From IMG/VR virus record IMGVR_UViG_3300031578_000032, positions 1-59,581 of that record: a stretch of 59,581 nucleotides of DNA, one strand, 5' to 3'. Made by a program: the position numbers and the translations under genes. Origin of the DNA: a virus. Below the pieces are notes generated by a model. It made no database searches. It was not told the origin of the DNA and saw only the letters and a program-made list of their open reading frames with translations. Below, piece after piece: positions 1-8,811 of the stretch. How positions within the stretch are numbered: the stretch's first letter is position 1; each line of letters begins with the position of its first letter.

Positions 1-467
1 TGGATATCTTTTCTATCCTCATTTGGTAAAGCTCCAACTCTTGCTATAGTAAGAGAGTTGTATTTAAGTAGTTCGACAAAGGGAATTAGGTTTATTAATC
101 TCATGTCTAAATCTGTATGTATTAAAATGTTATTATAAAGTATAGGTTCAATCCAAGCACATACTAAAGGGACATTCCAATAACCACATGTAAATTTTTC
201 AGTCTCTGGAAAATATTTTTCAATATAAGTTACATCATATTCTTTTAATTGATCAATTGTTTTCCTTTCAGGAACTCGCTTAGATGGACATACACAATAG
301 ATATCAATACCCTTGGGATAGTATTGTCTCCATGACTTTACACATTCAATAGCTTCTTCTTCAAGGGGTTCTCCACCATCTCTTGTATATTCCTTATTTT
401 CCCAATACTTTCCTGCACCTAAATTTGTCTTACTGTTTTCAATTACCAATATTAATGAAGTATTCAT
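1..467 (-). CDS. Glycosyltransferase-like protein (partial, 3' end outside window)
   Basis: The frame opens at an ATG at 467 and runs off the left edge, so the C-terminus is missing. The start overlaps the stop of the upstream radical SAM gene as ATGA. The visible 155 residues begin MNTSLILVIENSKTNLGAGK and contain IHTDLDMRL, an acidic DxD-like motif typical of nucleotide-sugar-dependent GT-A glycosyltransferases. It is the last visible gene of the radical SAM operon, next to an epimerase and another glycosyltransferase-like gene, which supports a sugar-related role. The family is inferred from the motif and context only; it could be another nucleotide-binding enzyme. Confidence 0.55.
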   Translation of the reverse strand, partial: MNTSLILVIENSKTNLGAGKYWENKEYTRDGGEPLEEEAIECVKSWRQYYPKGIDIYCVCPSKRVPERKTIDQLKEYDVTYIEKYFPETEKFTCGYWNVPLVCAWIEPILYNNILIHTDLDMRLINLIPFVELLKYNSLTIARVGALPNEDRKDI

Positions 468-1378
468 CTTCCCAACCTCTCTATTACTTTTTTATATTTA
501 TTCATCCATGGATGTTTTATTTGATCTACTGATACAAGAGTTAGATCATCACAGTCATTACATATGCCTCTATAAATTCCAACTGTTTGCTCTTTCATAT
601 ACTGAGCGAAAATACTATCTTCAGAATATATTTCTTCAAGGGATTGTTTGTATATATTTCCGATTATCAATTTCTTATGTGTGTCCCAACAATTGCATAA
701 AGTAACATCTCCGTTTATAAATATTCCATTATCCACAATAGCATGAGCACAAATCCCTTTTTTTATAATGTCAATTTCACATTGTTTGGGAATTTGACCT
801 GCCCAATTTCTATTGATTAATTCCTGATTCTCCATCTTAGCATTGTAGTTCTTAACTATAAACTCCATTCTCTTATACAATGAAGAATCTTTATCAACAT
901 CACATCTTAAATAATATCTTATTCTGGCTGGGTTTATGTCTTGCTCAACTATGTAGTCGTTGAGGGCATTCAGCTTTGACACAAACAGATTATACAGATC
1001 CCTTCCAGTGGTTTCTTTGTATTGTTCTATGCTGTATCCATATATACTTGGTTCAATAAACCCTTTCTTCATGTATGGGAGCAATTCTAATAATTTTTTG
1101 GATGAATTTAAAAAGTTAGTTACAAACCCATACCATTCAATTTCTGGGATACCTTCTAGAAATTTTAATTTGTCAATATGATTTATATCCAGGAGAAAAT
1201 CTCCTAAGTTTGGAGTTAGATCAAATCTTGTAAATCCAAAATCCACACACAATTTGACGACTTCTTTAAACTGTTTAATTGAGAATACTTCCAGGGGTGG
1301 GCGCTTAACCAGAAATGAGTTCAAACAGAATTTACAGTTGAGTTGACATCTCAATAATTGTGTTATATTTATTATCAT
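464..1378 (-). CDS. Radical SAM/SPASM-type protein (subfamily A, copy 1)
   Basis: This 304-residue protein has the radical SAM signature CQLNCKFC (CX3CX2C, Cys11/15/18), which would bind the [4Fe-4S] cluster that cleaves S-adenosylmethionine. The C-terminal third carries a SPASM-like auxiliary cluster region: CAHAIVDNG, GDVTLCNCWD, LIIGNIYKQSLEEI, then ICNDC. Layout and motifs match the next gene (1375-2301) closely, so the two form a pair distinct from the other five radical SAM genes of the operon. Both ends overlap neighbours as ATGA, indicating translational coupling. The substrate cannot be read from the sequence; SPASM enzymes of this size act on peptides, sugars or alcohols. Confidence 0.85.
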   Translation of the reverse strand: MIINITQLLRCQLNCKFCLNSFLVKRPPLEVFSIKQFKEVVKLCVDFGFTRFDLTPNLGDFLLDINHIDKLKFLEGIPEIEWYGFVTNFLNSSKKLLELLPYMKKGFIEPSIYGYSIEQYKETTGRDLYNLFVSKLNALNDYIVEQDINPARIRYYLRCDVDKDSSLYKRMEFIVKNYNAKMENQELINRNWAGQIPKQCEIDIIKKGICAHAIVDNGIFINGDVTLCNCWDTHKKLIIGNIYKQSLEEIYSEDSIFAQYMKEQTVGIYRGICNDCDDLTLVSVDQIKHPWMNKYKKVIERLGR

Positions 1379-2301
1379 ATCCAGTCTAAAACTCCATTAT
1401 TTAATTTATGTTTTTTGATCATCTCTGGCTCATCTAAATAATATTCATACTCTCTACATGCATTACACATTTCACTATAGACACCCATTGATTGCTTTTC
1501 AATTATATCTCGGTAGTTCGATTTATCTCCGTATATATCTTCCATGCTCTGATCTAAAATATTTCCTATCAACATCTTTCTGTTAATATCAACCATACCA
1601 CAAAGAGTAACATCAAAATTAGGAAGTATAGCTGTTTGAACTATTGCATGTAAGCATGTACCTTTTCTCTCTGGTTTCTTTGCTAGATATTTTACACCAG
1701 GAAGTTGCCCTGCCCAGTCGTAATTTAATTTGGCATTTCCATTGTCTATAATAATTTTTCCTTTATAAACAGCCTGTAGCCCTCTAATTATTTTAAATAG
1801 TTTAGTATCATATGGAACATTTTCAAACTTATCATATCTCATATAAAATGTAATTGTAGGTCCAAAGAATTTATTTTCTCTCAATTTATTATACAAAGCA
1901 TTTAACCTTTCTTCAAATTGAGGGAATTTTGTTGTTCCTGTCATATCTAAATAATTTTGATTATCATGCCCATAAATACTTATAAATATTTGAGTCTTTT
2001 TTGAATTAACAAAAGATTTCATATCAGTATCTAACATTGCTAATAGATTTGTAACTACATCATAATTCTCAACCTTTTTTTTATCTTCAAGTATATTTAT
2101 CATAATACCATGACGTGGAGTCAAATAGAATTCTCCCACTATTGGCGTAAGATCTACATTTGATAATCTAACTGTTGAGGTTAATTTATCAATTACAAAC
2201 TTAAACTCATCTGGTTCCATAATTTCAGTTAATCTTGCCCTGTTAAGACAAGGATAACACCTCAACTGACATATGTTATTGGTTACCAATTGGATATACA
2301 T
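1375..2301 (-). CDS. Radical SAM/SPASM-type protein (subfamily A, copy 2)
   Basis: The 308-residue product has CQLRCYPC (Cys11/15/18) at the N-terminus and a C-terminal block parallel to the neighbouring copy: CLHAIVQTA, DVTLCGMVD, KMLIGNILDQSMEDIYGD, then MCNACREYE. The substitution of Pro for the usual aromatic residue before the third Cys (YPC) is unusual. The start overlaps the 3' end of the epimerase gene by 19 bases and there is no clear separate ribosome binding site, so translation is probably coupled to the epimerase. The pair 464-1378/1375-2301 looks like an old tandem duplication. Confidence 0.85.
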   Translation of the reverse strand: MYIQLVTNNICQLRCYPCLNRARLTEIMEPDEFKFVIDKLTSTVRLSNVDLTPIVGEFYLTPRHGIMINILEDKKKVENYDVVTNLLAMLDTDMKSFVNSKKTQIFISIYGHDNQNYLDMTGTTKFPQFEERLNALYNKLRENKFFGPTITFYMRYDKFENVPYDTKLFKIIRGLQAVYKGKIIIDNGNAKLNYDWAGQLPGVKYLAKKPERKGTCLHAIVQTAILPNFDVTLCGMVDINRKMLIGNILDQSMEDIYGDKSNYRDIIEKQSMGVYSEMCNACREYEYYLDEPEMIKKHKLNNGVLDWI

Positions 2302-3194
2302 TTTTTCAAGATAGTCTCCATATCATTTTCTGGCACCCACCCTATATATTTCTGAATTTTATTTACTACTGGCGATCTGTGTCTTACATCTGAATGATTT
2401 TTTGTAAACCATTCACTGTATGGTTTCAATAATATATTAGAGTTGCTTCTTGTTAATTTTTTAACCATTGTAGCAAGTTCTAATATAGTTATACCATTGT
2501 GTGTGTTACCAACATTAAATATTTCTCCATAACATTTTTCATTTATTATTAATTGATACATAGCTACAACTGCTTCGGAAACATCACAAAAAGATCTGGA
2601 TTGTTCACCATCTCCATGCACAATAATATCTTTATAACCTAATGCTCTTTCAATAAAAGTTGGCACAACCATTCCATATGTAGATACCTGTCTGGGTCCA
2701 ATAATATTAAAAGGTCTAATTATTACTACTGCAGGAAGTTCATATGATAATGCTAAAAATTCACCAGCTAGTTTGGCACAAGAATACCCCCACCTTAAAG
2801 TAGATTTTGGGCATCCTATTTGTAGGTCTTGATCTTCTCTAAACATTTTTTCACTATTGCCATATACCTCACTGGTGCTTGCATATAATATTGGAGTCTC
2901 GTATTTTTTTGCTAATTCAAACACTTCCATTGTAGTTCTAAGGTTGTTAATCATCGCTAAATTTGGATTATTATTAATGTATTGATTACCAACCGAAGCA
3001 GCTAAATGGAATACACAATCACTCTTTTTAAAACCAACTTCAAGACTATTAACATATGTTACCGGAACCATTATGTTACTTTCTTTCCCAGTAGAAAAAT
3101 TATCATAAACATAAACTTTATGCTCTTTCTTTATTAACAATTCAACTAAATGTGAACCTATAAAACCTGCACCACCTATAACAAAAAATTTCAT
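2283..3194 (-). CDS. NAD-dependent nucleotide-sugar epimerase/dehydratase (extended SDR)
   Basis: The 303-residue protein is an extended short-chain dehydrogenase/reductase. It has the nucleotide-binding GGAGFIG (residues 7-13), DNFSTGKESN after the second strand, the HLAAS motif, the STS triad segment (106-108) and the catalytic YSCAK (Tyr137/Lys141). The family interconverts UDP- or dTDP-sugars such as UDP-glucose/galactose or makes 4-keto-6-deoxy intermediates, in the cytosol. Length is normal for UDP-glucose 4-epimerase relatives. It lies inside the radical SAM operon with overlaps on both sides, suggesting that the operon acts on sugars. The exact substrate is not resolvable here. Confidence 0.9.
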   Translation of the reverse strand: MKFFVIGGAGFIGSHLVELLIKKEHKVYVYDNFSTGKESNIMVPVTYVNSLEVGFKKSDCVFHLAASVGNQYINNNPNLAMINNLRTTMEVFELAKKYETPILYASTSEVYGNSEKMFREDQDLQIGCPKSTLRWGYSCAKLAGEFLALSYELPAVVIIRPFNIIGPRQVSTYGMVVPTFIERALGYKDIIVHGDGEQSRSFCDVSEAVVAMYQLIINEKCYGEIFNVGNTHNGITILELATMVKKLTRSNSNILLKPYSEWFTKNHSDVRHRSPVVNKIQKYIGWVPENDMETILKKCISNW

Positions 3195-4117
3195 TGTATT
3201 TCTCCCTTTTTATGCTTCAGAAAATATTGTATTGAATACTTGCCAAATTCTGTATCACCAGGGCATTCAACATTATTACAAAGATGAAACCTTGGATATT
3301 TTATTGCTTCATTCATATGAAGATTAGTTAATACTTCACTCTCTCCATCACACCATTTTACATCACCATTCTCATATATGTCAAACCCAGCAGCACATAC
3401 CATTCCTTTAAATGTACCAAACGTGTAACAGTCAGGAACAATATCTTGCTTAACTCCATCTATTAAGACATCTACATTCTTTTTATCAAACCATCCAAAT
3501 ACATTATGTTCATCATATTCATTCTCTTGTCTGAATTTCAAATATTTTTCTTTAAACTTTATTTGATCTATTGGATCTATTTTTAAAATGGGTAATAACT
3601 TTTTGTATTTATTATATATGCTCAATACATGATCCATATTGTTTTCTTGAATCATAATACTTGCACCAACTAATTGATTTCTATTTTGAAGAATTAAAGC
3701 TTTATCGACCCACTCAGGTATATTTCTTACCCAATCAATATGAAGAGTAACAGCAGCATTTGCATACTCTGGAACACTCTTAAAAAAAGATGTTGATTTA
3801 ACCAAGTTGGTTGTAAATCTTATATATATTCTATCCTTGTAAAGGATTTTTAGTTTTTTTATAAAGTATATAAAATAAGGGTGGATGGTAGGTTCTCCTC
3901 CATAGAAATGAAATAATATATACTTCCTATCTTGTTTGTTAATAAATTTAACTATTTTATTGAATAATCTATTGCTGACCATGTTTCCACTGACATTAAT
4001 ATCTTCTATACAATACCAACATCTTAAATTACAATCTCGTATAGTAAATAGATTTATATACAGTGTATCTTCAGCTATATCTTGGTTGTATAAAACAAAC
4101 TTATCTAAGCGTTGCAT
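3191..4117 (-). CDS. Radical SAM protein (subfamily B, copy 1)
   Basis: The 308-residue product has CNLRCWYC (Cys29/33/36), then HFYGGEPTIHPYF, the GGEP motif that contacts the SAM amino group. The C-terminus has a conserved pattern shared by five genes of this operon: MVCAAGFDIYENGDVKWC, a proline/tryptophan-poor linker, then LCNNVECPGDTEFGKYSIQYFLKH. That cysteine-rich tail probably binds an auxiliary Fe-S cluster. It overlaps the epimerase by 4 bases and the upstream paralogue by 13. Members of this group differ from one another across the middle region, so they are diverged paralogues rather than recent copies. Confidence 0.87.
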   Translation of the reverse strand: MQRLDKFVLYNQDIAEDTLYINLFTIRDCNLRCWYCIEDINVSGNMVSNRLFNKIVKFINKQDRKYILFHFYGGEPTIHPYFIYFIKKLKILYKDRIYIRFTTNLVKSTSFFKSVPEYANAAVTLHIDWVRNIPEWVDKALILQNRNQLVGASIMIQENNMDHVLSIYNKYKKLLPILKIDPIDQIKFKEKYLKFRQENEYDEHNVFGWFDKKNVDVLIDGVKQDIVPDCYTFGTFKGMVCAAGFDIYENGDVKWCDGESEVLTNLHMNEAIKYPRFHLCNNVECPGDTEFGKYSIQYFLKHKKGEIQ

Positions 4118-5079
4118 CTAAATAATACACTCCTATTTTTATATCTCTTTAACTCTTCTAATGTATATTCATCACCTTCTGGTTGAGGATCTTCTATGTT
4201 CTTTATATAATATTTTATTGAGCTTCTTATTACTTCCATATCACAATTAGAAGTATAATTATTACATATATGCCAACCTGGAATTTTTTTATCAGGGGTT
4301 TCAAATACGTTGGTAATTGGGTTATTTATAGTTGGCCAACAATTATACAAGTTTCCATATTCATCAATAATAATTCCTGAACTACACATATGATATTTTT
4401 GTACACTATCTTTATCATAAAATAATTCCTTCTCACTATCTTCAAACATATCCCAATTATCAAACTCCTCTTTATATTCAATATATTTTTTATCATTTAT
4501 GATCTGATCAATGGGGCATACTATGGTGGGTATATCATAATTCTTATGCATATAATGATATATAAGTCCCATGTTTTCCATTTGCATCATCAGAACAGCA
4601 TGATATAATTGCATATTATCATTTAAATATCTTGCTTTTTCAAACCATTCATCTGGATCTTTCACCCAATCACTATGAAAGGAAGCAGCATATATTAATT
4701 CTTTTGGGAGACTCTTAAAATACTCTAAGGGTTTTATTAAGTTTGTGGTTATTAGAATATCAACGTTTCTTTTACCTTCAAAGTATTTTTTAATTTTATA
4801 AACCATATCAGATAGATGTGGATTTAATGTTGGTTCGCCTCCAAAGAAATTAATACAAATATTCGGTTTCTTTGGATGATCTTGTATATCAATAAATTGA
4901 ATAACCTTATCTATATCTGATAAGTCCATATATCTTGATTTTTTAGAATCACCAGTAAGAACATCACAATACCAACATTTGATATTACAAAACTTTGTAA
5001 CTAATAGAGTTACAAACATAGTCCTACTGATGTCTATCAAATCTCTATTGCTCATTAATTTATCATCTTTGAATTTCAT
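4105..5079 (-). CDS. Radical SAM protein (subfamily B, copy 2)
   Basis: The chosen start is the ATG at 5079 (MKFKDDKLMS), preceded by AAAAGGAATAAAA; a longer frame to 5139 lacks a ribosome binding site and would overlap the upstream gene deeply. CNIKCWYC is at Cys31/35/38, followed by NFFGGEPTLNPHL, DPDEWFEKARYLND and the C-terminal cluster region (MCSSGIIIDEYGNLYNCW, then WHICNNYTSNCDMEVIRSSIKYY). The same order of motifs is seen in the flanking genes. Function: SAM radical chemistry on an unknown substrate, inferred from family membership. Confidence 0.87.
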   Translation of the reverse strand: MKFKDDKLMSNRDLIDISRTMFVTLLVTKFCNIKCWYCDVLTGDSKKSRYMDLSDIDKVIQFIDIQDHPKKPNICINFFGGEPTLNPHLSDMVYKIKKYFEGKRNVDILITTNLIKPLEYFKSLPKELIYAASFHSDWVKDPDEWFEKARYLNDNMQLYHAVLMMQMENMGLIYHYMHKNYDIPTIVCPIDQIINDKKYIEYKEEFDNWDMFEDSEKELFYDKDSVQKYHMCSSGIIIDEYGNLYNCWPTINNPITNVFETPDKKIPGWHICNNYTSNCDMEVIRSSIKYYIKNIEDPQPEGDEYTLEELKRYKNRSVLFRCNA

Positions 5080-6034
5080 TTTTATTCCTTTTAAAATAAT
5101 CAATTGAATATTTTGGATGGTGAATATCACATATATCACAATTATCGTATAAACATATATGCCAATCAGGAATTTTTTTCAATGCATCCTTAAAAATATT
5201 TAGAATAGGTGATGCCTCAGGATCATCAAATTTTCTCCAACAGTAATACACATCTCCATTCTCTGCAACCCTAAATTTACAATTGCACATCATCAGCTTG
5301 AAGTTATGAAATTGAAAGCCGTCTAAACTCCCCTTTGAACCATCCTTAAATAATATTTCACAATTAGTCGTGTCCTCTTGTTCATACTTATATTGACCCA
5401 GATAGTCTGCATTATATTTTTTAGCTACGTGTTTTGCCCAATCCGTTCCAACCAATTGTTCTTGCACCACAAGTTCATAAACTGAAAATTCATCTGATTT
5501 GTATTTGTCATAAATTTTAACAATTTCTTTTTCATTCTCTGGTGTTAATATGAACTTAATATCTCTTATCATTCCTTTCTTATTAAGATAATATACTTTC
5601 GAGAACCATTGAGCCGGATCTTTAATAGCATGATAATGATATGAGCATGAGAATTTTGTTTGCTTTGGCCAGTTGTATCTCCAATACTCAAATGGTTTCA
5701 TTAAATTTGTAAGAGTATGAATTTTTAACAACTTTTTTCCTTCGTCAAAGTATTCAGTGTCAAGTATTGTATGGAATTCTCTAAAGAGGTGATGTGCTGT
5801 TGGTTCGCCTCCAAAGAACTCAAATGTATAATGTTTATAATCCTGTAATTCTAAAAACTTTAATAATCTTCTAAAGTTACTCCCAGAAGCATAATAATAA
5901 CTATCCTTTCTTTTATTACAACCCCGACTACAATAATTACATCTTACATTACAATTTTCAGTTGGAATATAAATTACCTTACATACTTCATCCCAGTAAT
6001 TTGGATCTACTATACAAAATTTATCAAGTTTCAT
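5063..6034 (-). CDS. Radical SAM protein (subfamily B, copy 3)
   Basis: The 323-residue protein carries CNVRCNYC (Cys28/32/35) and an unusual extra Cys in the following SRGCN, then EFFGGEPTAHHLF. The C-terminal part reads MMCNCKFRVAENGDVYYCWRKF, then WHICLYDNCDICDIHHPKYSIDYFKRN, the clearest version of the operon-specific C-terminal cysteine pattern. It overlaps both neighbours by about 11-17 bases. The central DPAQWFSKVYYLNKKG segment matches the WFxKxxxLN element of its paralogues. Confidence 0.87.
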   Translation of the reverse strand: MKLDKFCIVDPNYWDEVCKVIYIPTENCNVRCNYCSRGCNKRKDSYYYASGSNFRRLLKFLELQDYKHYTFEFFGGEPTAHHLFREFHTILDTEYFDEGKKLLKIHTLTNLMKPFEYWRYNWPKQTKFSCSYHYHAIKDPAQWFSKVYYLNKKGMIRDIKFILTPENEKEIVKIYDKYKSDEFSVYELVVQEQLVGTDWAKHVAKKYNADYLGQYKYEQEDTTNCEILFKDGSKGSLDGFQFHNFKLMMCNCKFRVAENGDVYYCWRKFDDPEASPILNIFKDALKKIPDWHICLYDNCDICDIHHPKYSIDYFKRNKNEIQR

Positions 6035-7019
6035 TTACATTTCCTTTCTTAAAATGTTTCATGTAATAATTAACAGAACATTTTGGATATTCTAAATCAC
6101 ATATACACTTCTTCTGCTTACATAAAATCCATTCATCAAGCTTCTTTGGTTCATCTTCTCCCAACACCATAACTTTAGGAATGTCATGTAAACATCTAGT
6201 AATTTTTCCATTGGGATGTACTGATATTTCACAATGACACATCATAAAATAAAAACTTCTATATTTATCATAGTTCAAGTAATCATTTGTACCATCAGAT
6301 AACATAACTTTTATACTTTCACTATCTAATTCTTCATCCCCTCTACAATCAACATGAGTATTGAAGTATTCAAAAGTACCTGAATCTGTTAATTCTTTAA
6401 ATTCTTTATCATATGCAAATTCATTTATTGGATAGACAGTTACCAAATCTACAATGTTTTCATCACTATACTTTATCAAATATTTATCTTTATATTTATC
6501 ATAAACTTCTTTAATCTTATCAGCATTTTTTTCAGTTAGCATTAAAAATACTTTTGATAAACAACCTTTATCATATAAAAGTTCTACTTTAGAAAACCAT
6601 TCTTCATCATCTTTAACACCATGACTGTGATATGAACACGTAAAATCAAAAGACTCTTTAAGTGGTAAACTTTTAAAATATTCATATGGTTTTAATAAAT
6701 TTGTAACTACATGAATATAACTATTTTTTAACTTACCTGCTTCATCAAGAAAGTATGGAAAATCCCTATGAACAGTTGGTTCTCCTCCAATTAAAGTCAT
6801 TGAAATTCTAGGTCTTTCTTGGATTAAAAGGAGTTTAATAAGTTCAGAGAATTGATTTTTTGATAAAAAGTCATATCTTTTTCTCGGTTTATCAAATCCG
6901 CCAATACAATAGTAACAACTATTATTACACTTATTTGTTAGAGTTACATTAGCATGAGCTGTTTCAACAAATTCTTTATAACCATGTATTGCATAATACT
7001 CTAATTTATTTTTTTTCAT
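6024..7019 (-). CDS. Radical SAM protein (subfamily B, copy 4)
   Basis: The 331-residue product has CNNSCYYC (Cys31/35/38), TLIGGEPTVHRDF, DDEEWFSKVELLYDKG and a C-terminal MMCHCEISVHPNGKITRC / LCKQKKCICDLEYPKCSVNYYMKH block. It most resembles the copy at 5063-6034: both have the double-cysteine CxC before the ENGxV-like turn and a long insertion in the middle. The ATG at 7019 has an AGGATAACTC leader, so this gene has its own ribosome binding site although it overlaps the upstream gene. Confidence 0.87.
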   Translation of the reverse strand: MKKNKLEYYAIHGYKEFVETAHANVTLTNKCNNSCYYCIGGFDKPRKRYDFLSKNQFSELIKLLLIQERPRISMTLIGGEPTVHRDFPYFLDEAGKLKNSYIHVVTNLLKPYEYFKSLPLKESFDFTCSYHSHGVKDDEEWFSKVELLYDKGCLSKVFLMLTEKNADKIKEVYDKYKDKYLIKYSDENIVDLVTVYPINEFAYDKEFKELTDSGTFEYFNTHVDCRGDEELDSESIKVMLSDGTNDYLNYDKYRSFYFMMCHCEISVHPNGKITRCLHDIPKVMVLGEDEPKKLDEWILCKQKKCICDLEYPKCSVNYYMKHFKKGNVNET

Positions 7020-7821
7020 GAGTTATCCTATAATATTTTTTCATATCCATTCTTGGATATGCTTGATCACAAAAACAAATTTTAGATATACAAAATGTCC
7101 AGTCTTGAAGGTATTGCATCGGATCTGTATATATGTTAAAGATTTTATATTTTCTATCCATTTGTGCCCAACATCTCATAACATCACCATTTTCTCTAAT
7201 AATAAAACCTGGTTTACACATTTGATTTTTATAATTACCGTATATGTGTTCATAAATATTGTCCCAATCATATGTATTTTTCATTACATCATATGCTTCA
7301 GTTCCCAATATCTGATGGATGGGACATATCCAAAGTTGTCTCCTATTGAAATGTTTATAATATAAGTGTAATATTTGCTTGACATTATTTTCTTGAAGCA
7401 TGAAAAAGACCTCAGAATTTTTTAATGAATAAACCTTTTCAAACCACTTATCTATATCCGGAATCCAATCAGAATGAAACGAAGCATTAATTATAAAATT
7501 ATCGTACTTATTAAATTGTTCAAAATATTTCTTTGACCTTAATAAATTAGTGTGCATAAGCAAAGTAACGTTGTCAAATTCTTTATTTAATCTATCAGTA
7601 TATTCAATTAGTTTTGGATGTAACGTTGGTTCACCTCCATAGAATTGAAAGAAAAGATTCTCTTTTTTATGCAGATGTATAAACTCAATAACTTTATCAA
7701 AATTATGTTCGACTGTTTCTCTAACATCTTTTTCTTCATTCCAATAACAATACCAACACTTTATATTACATTTTTGAGTTAATACAAATGTTATTTCAAG
7801 AGTAGTATTATAATCAATCAT
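7006..7821 (-). CDS. Radical SAM protein (subfamily B, copy 5, shortest)
   Basis: This is the shortest of the group at 271 residues. It has CNIKCWYC (Cys18/22/25), FQFYGGEPTLHPKL, DIDKWFEKVYSLKNS and a C-terminal MCKPGFIIRENGDVMRCW / WTFCISKICFCDQAYPRMDMKKYY block. Its N-terminus starts almost directly at the first radical SAM strand, without the leader of about 10-20 residues present in its paralogues. It may be close to the minimal form of the family. The start overlaps the stop of the upstream gene as ATGA. Confidence 0.87.
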   Translation of the reverse strand: MIDYNTTLEITFVLTQKCNIKCWYCYWNEEKDVRETVEHNFDKVIEFIHLHKKENLFFQFYGGEPTLHPKLIEYTDRLNKEFDNVTLLMHTNLLRSKKYFEQFNKYDNFIINASFHSDWIPDIDKWFEKVYSLKNSEVFFMLQENNVKQILHLYYKHFNRRQLWICPIHQILGTEAYDVMKNTYDWDNIYEHIYGNYKNQMCKPGFIIRENGDVMRCWAQMDRKYKIFNIYTDPMQYLQDWTFCISKICFCDQAYPRMDMKKYYRITHEKK

Positions 7822-8651
7822 AGTATATCCATAATGGGGTCATCTGATTTAAAAAACCTATCTTTCAATCCTATTTTCTGTAGTTCATGATAACGATACC
7901 ATGAACCATCCTTTATTTTATATTGGTTATTGTATATTATGTTCTTGTTATAAAAATAAGCCTCCATTAATAATCTACATCTAGGTTCAAAATATAGCCC
8001 ATCATGAATATACATATAAGTATCCCATAGTTCAAAAAAGTTTTTTGGATGTTTAACTAAAACTGTTATTCTATTGGTTGGATCAATATTTTTATTACCA
8101 GAAACAATTATATTTTTATTAGTTAATGTTAATGCTCGAGTTAATTCTGTTGCACTTTTACCTGAACAATTAATATAACAATTACTTCTATCCTTTTTAA
8201 CTTCTTTGTAAAGGTCAAATGGAAACCTTAATTTATAATCAACATTTCCAACACCAAATGGCATTTCATTATAAACAGTATAGTTTGGTCTATCAATGTA
8301 GTCGTAAAATCTTTTTATGTAATTTTTATCATGATCGTAAATAATGTGATAGTGTGAGGCAAGTGTGTATGGAAGAACAGAAGTTGTACCATAGTCCATT
8401 ATAAGAATATTGTCAAAAGAGAGGTATATGAGTTTGTATTCTGTTTCTAAAACTATTATGTTATCTTTGTAATTAAAATCTATATTATATCTATCTCTAA
8501 TTATTTTAAATACATCTTCTAATGTAAGATGACGCTTTATAATAAGAATTAATTTTGTATCTTTATTTAATTTTTGTGTTTGCAAATAATATTCTATAAC
8601 ATCAATTAGTGCACCATTAATATGATAACATCTGAATATTATAGCATTCAT
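7818..8651 (-). CDS. Putative GT-B-like glycosyltransferase, first gene of the radical SAM operon
   Basis: The ATG at 8651 is preferred because AAAGG lies 8 bases upstream; a GTG at 8660 would place the start on top of that site. The 277-residue protein has no motif I recognise with certainty. The C-terminal stretch ITVLVKHPKNFFELWDTYMY, then FEPRCRLLMEAYFYNKNIIY resembles the donor-binding end of GT-B glycosyltransferases, where an E-x-R...EA pattern precedes a short strand. Its position ahead of the epimerase and radical SAM genes fits a sugar-transfer role, but this is inference. Confidence 0.45.
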   Translation of the reverse strand: MNAIIFRCYHINGALIDVIEYYLQTQKLNKDTKLILIIKRHLTLEDVFKIIRDRYNIDFNYKDNIIVLETEYKLIYLSFDNILIMDYGTTSVLPYTLASHYHIIYDHDKNYIKRFYDYIDRPNYTVYNEMPFGVGNVDYKLRFPFDLYKEVKKDRSNCYINCSGKSATELTRALTLTNKNIIVSGNKNIDPTNRITVLVKHPKNFFELWDTYMYIHDGLYFEPRCRLLMEAYFYNKNIIYNNQYKIKDGSWYRYHELQKIGLKDRFFKSDDPIMDIL

Positions 8652-8665
8652 ATATTTCACCTTTC

Positions 8666-8797
8666 TTATTCTATTTCTGGATATTTAGGGAGTTTATCTT
8701 TCTTTTCTTTATCCCAACATTTATCACATATTTTTTCGTAGTTACTTGTGATAAATATAATATATGTATCTTGACCACATCTATCACAAGTCATCAT
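8666..8797 (-). CDS. Small zinc-ribbon-like protein (43 aa)
   Basis: A short frame from ATG at 8797 (tandem ATGATG) to TAA at 8666 encodes MMTCDRCGQDTYIIFITSNY followed by EKICDKCWDKEKKDKLPKYP and a short end. Two CxxC knuckles (TCDRC, ICDKC) separated by about 20 residues are the layout of a zinc ribbon. TAAGGAAAC upstream can serve as the ribosome binding site. It fills the gap between the operon head and the coiled-coil protein gene. Function unknown. Confidence 0.6.
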   Translation of the reverse strand: MMTCDRCGQDTYIIFITSNYEKICDKCWDKEKKDKLPKYPEIE

Positions 8798-8811
8798 AAT
8801 AGACAGTTTCC

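Noticed and set aside
4105-5139. Longer form of the radical SAM gene starting at 5139
   Set aside because: The added residues lie inside the upstream gene and no ribosome binding site precedes them; ATG 5079 has one.
464-8651. RiPP biosynthesis cluster with a precursor peptide
   Set aside because: No short ORF with a leader/core pattern, and no protease or RRE domain, was found within the operon in this window.
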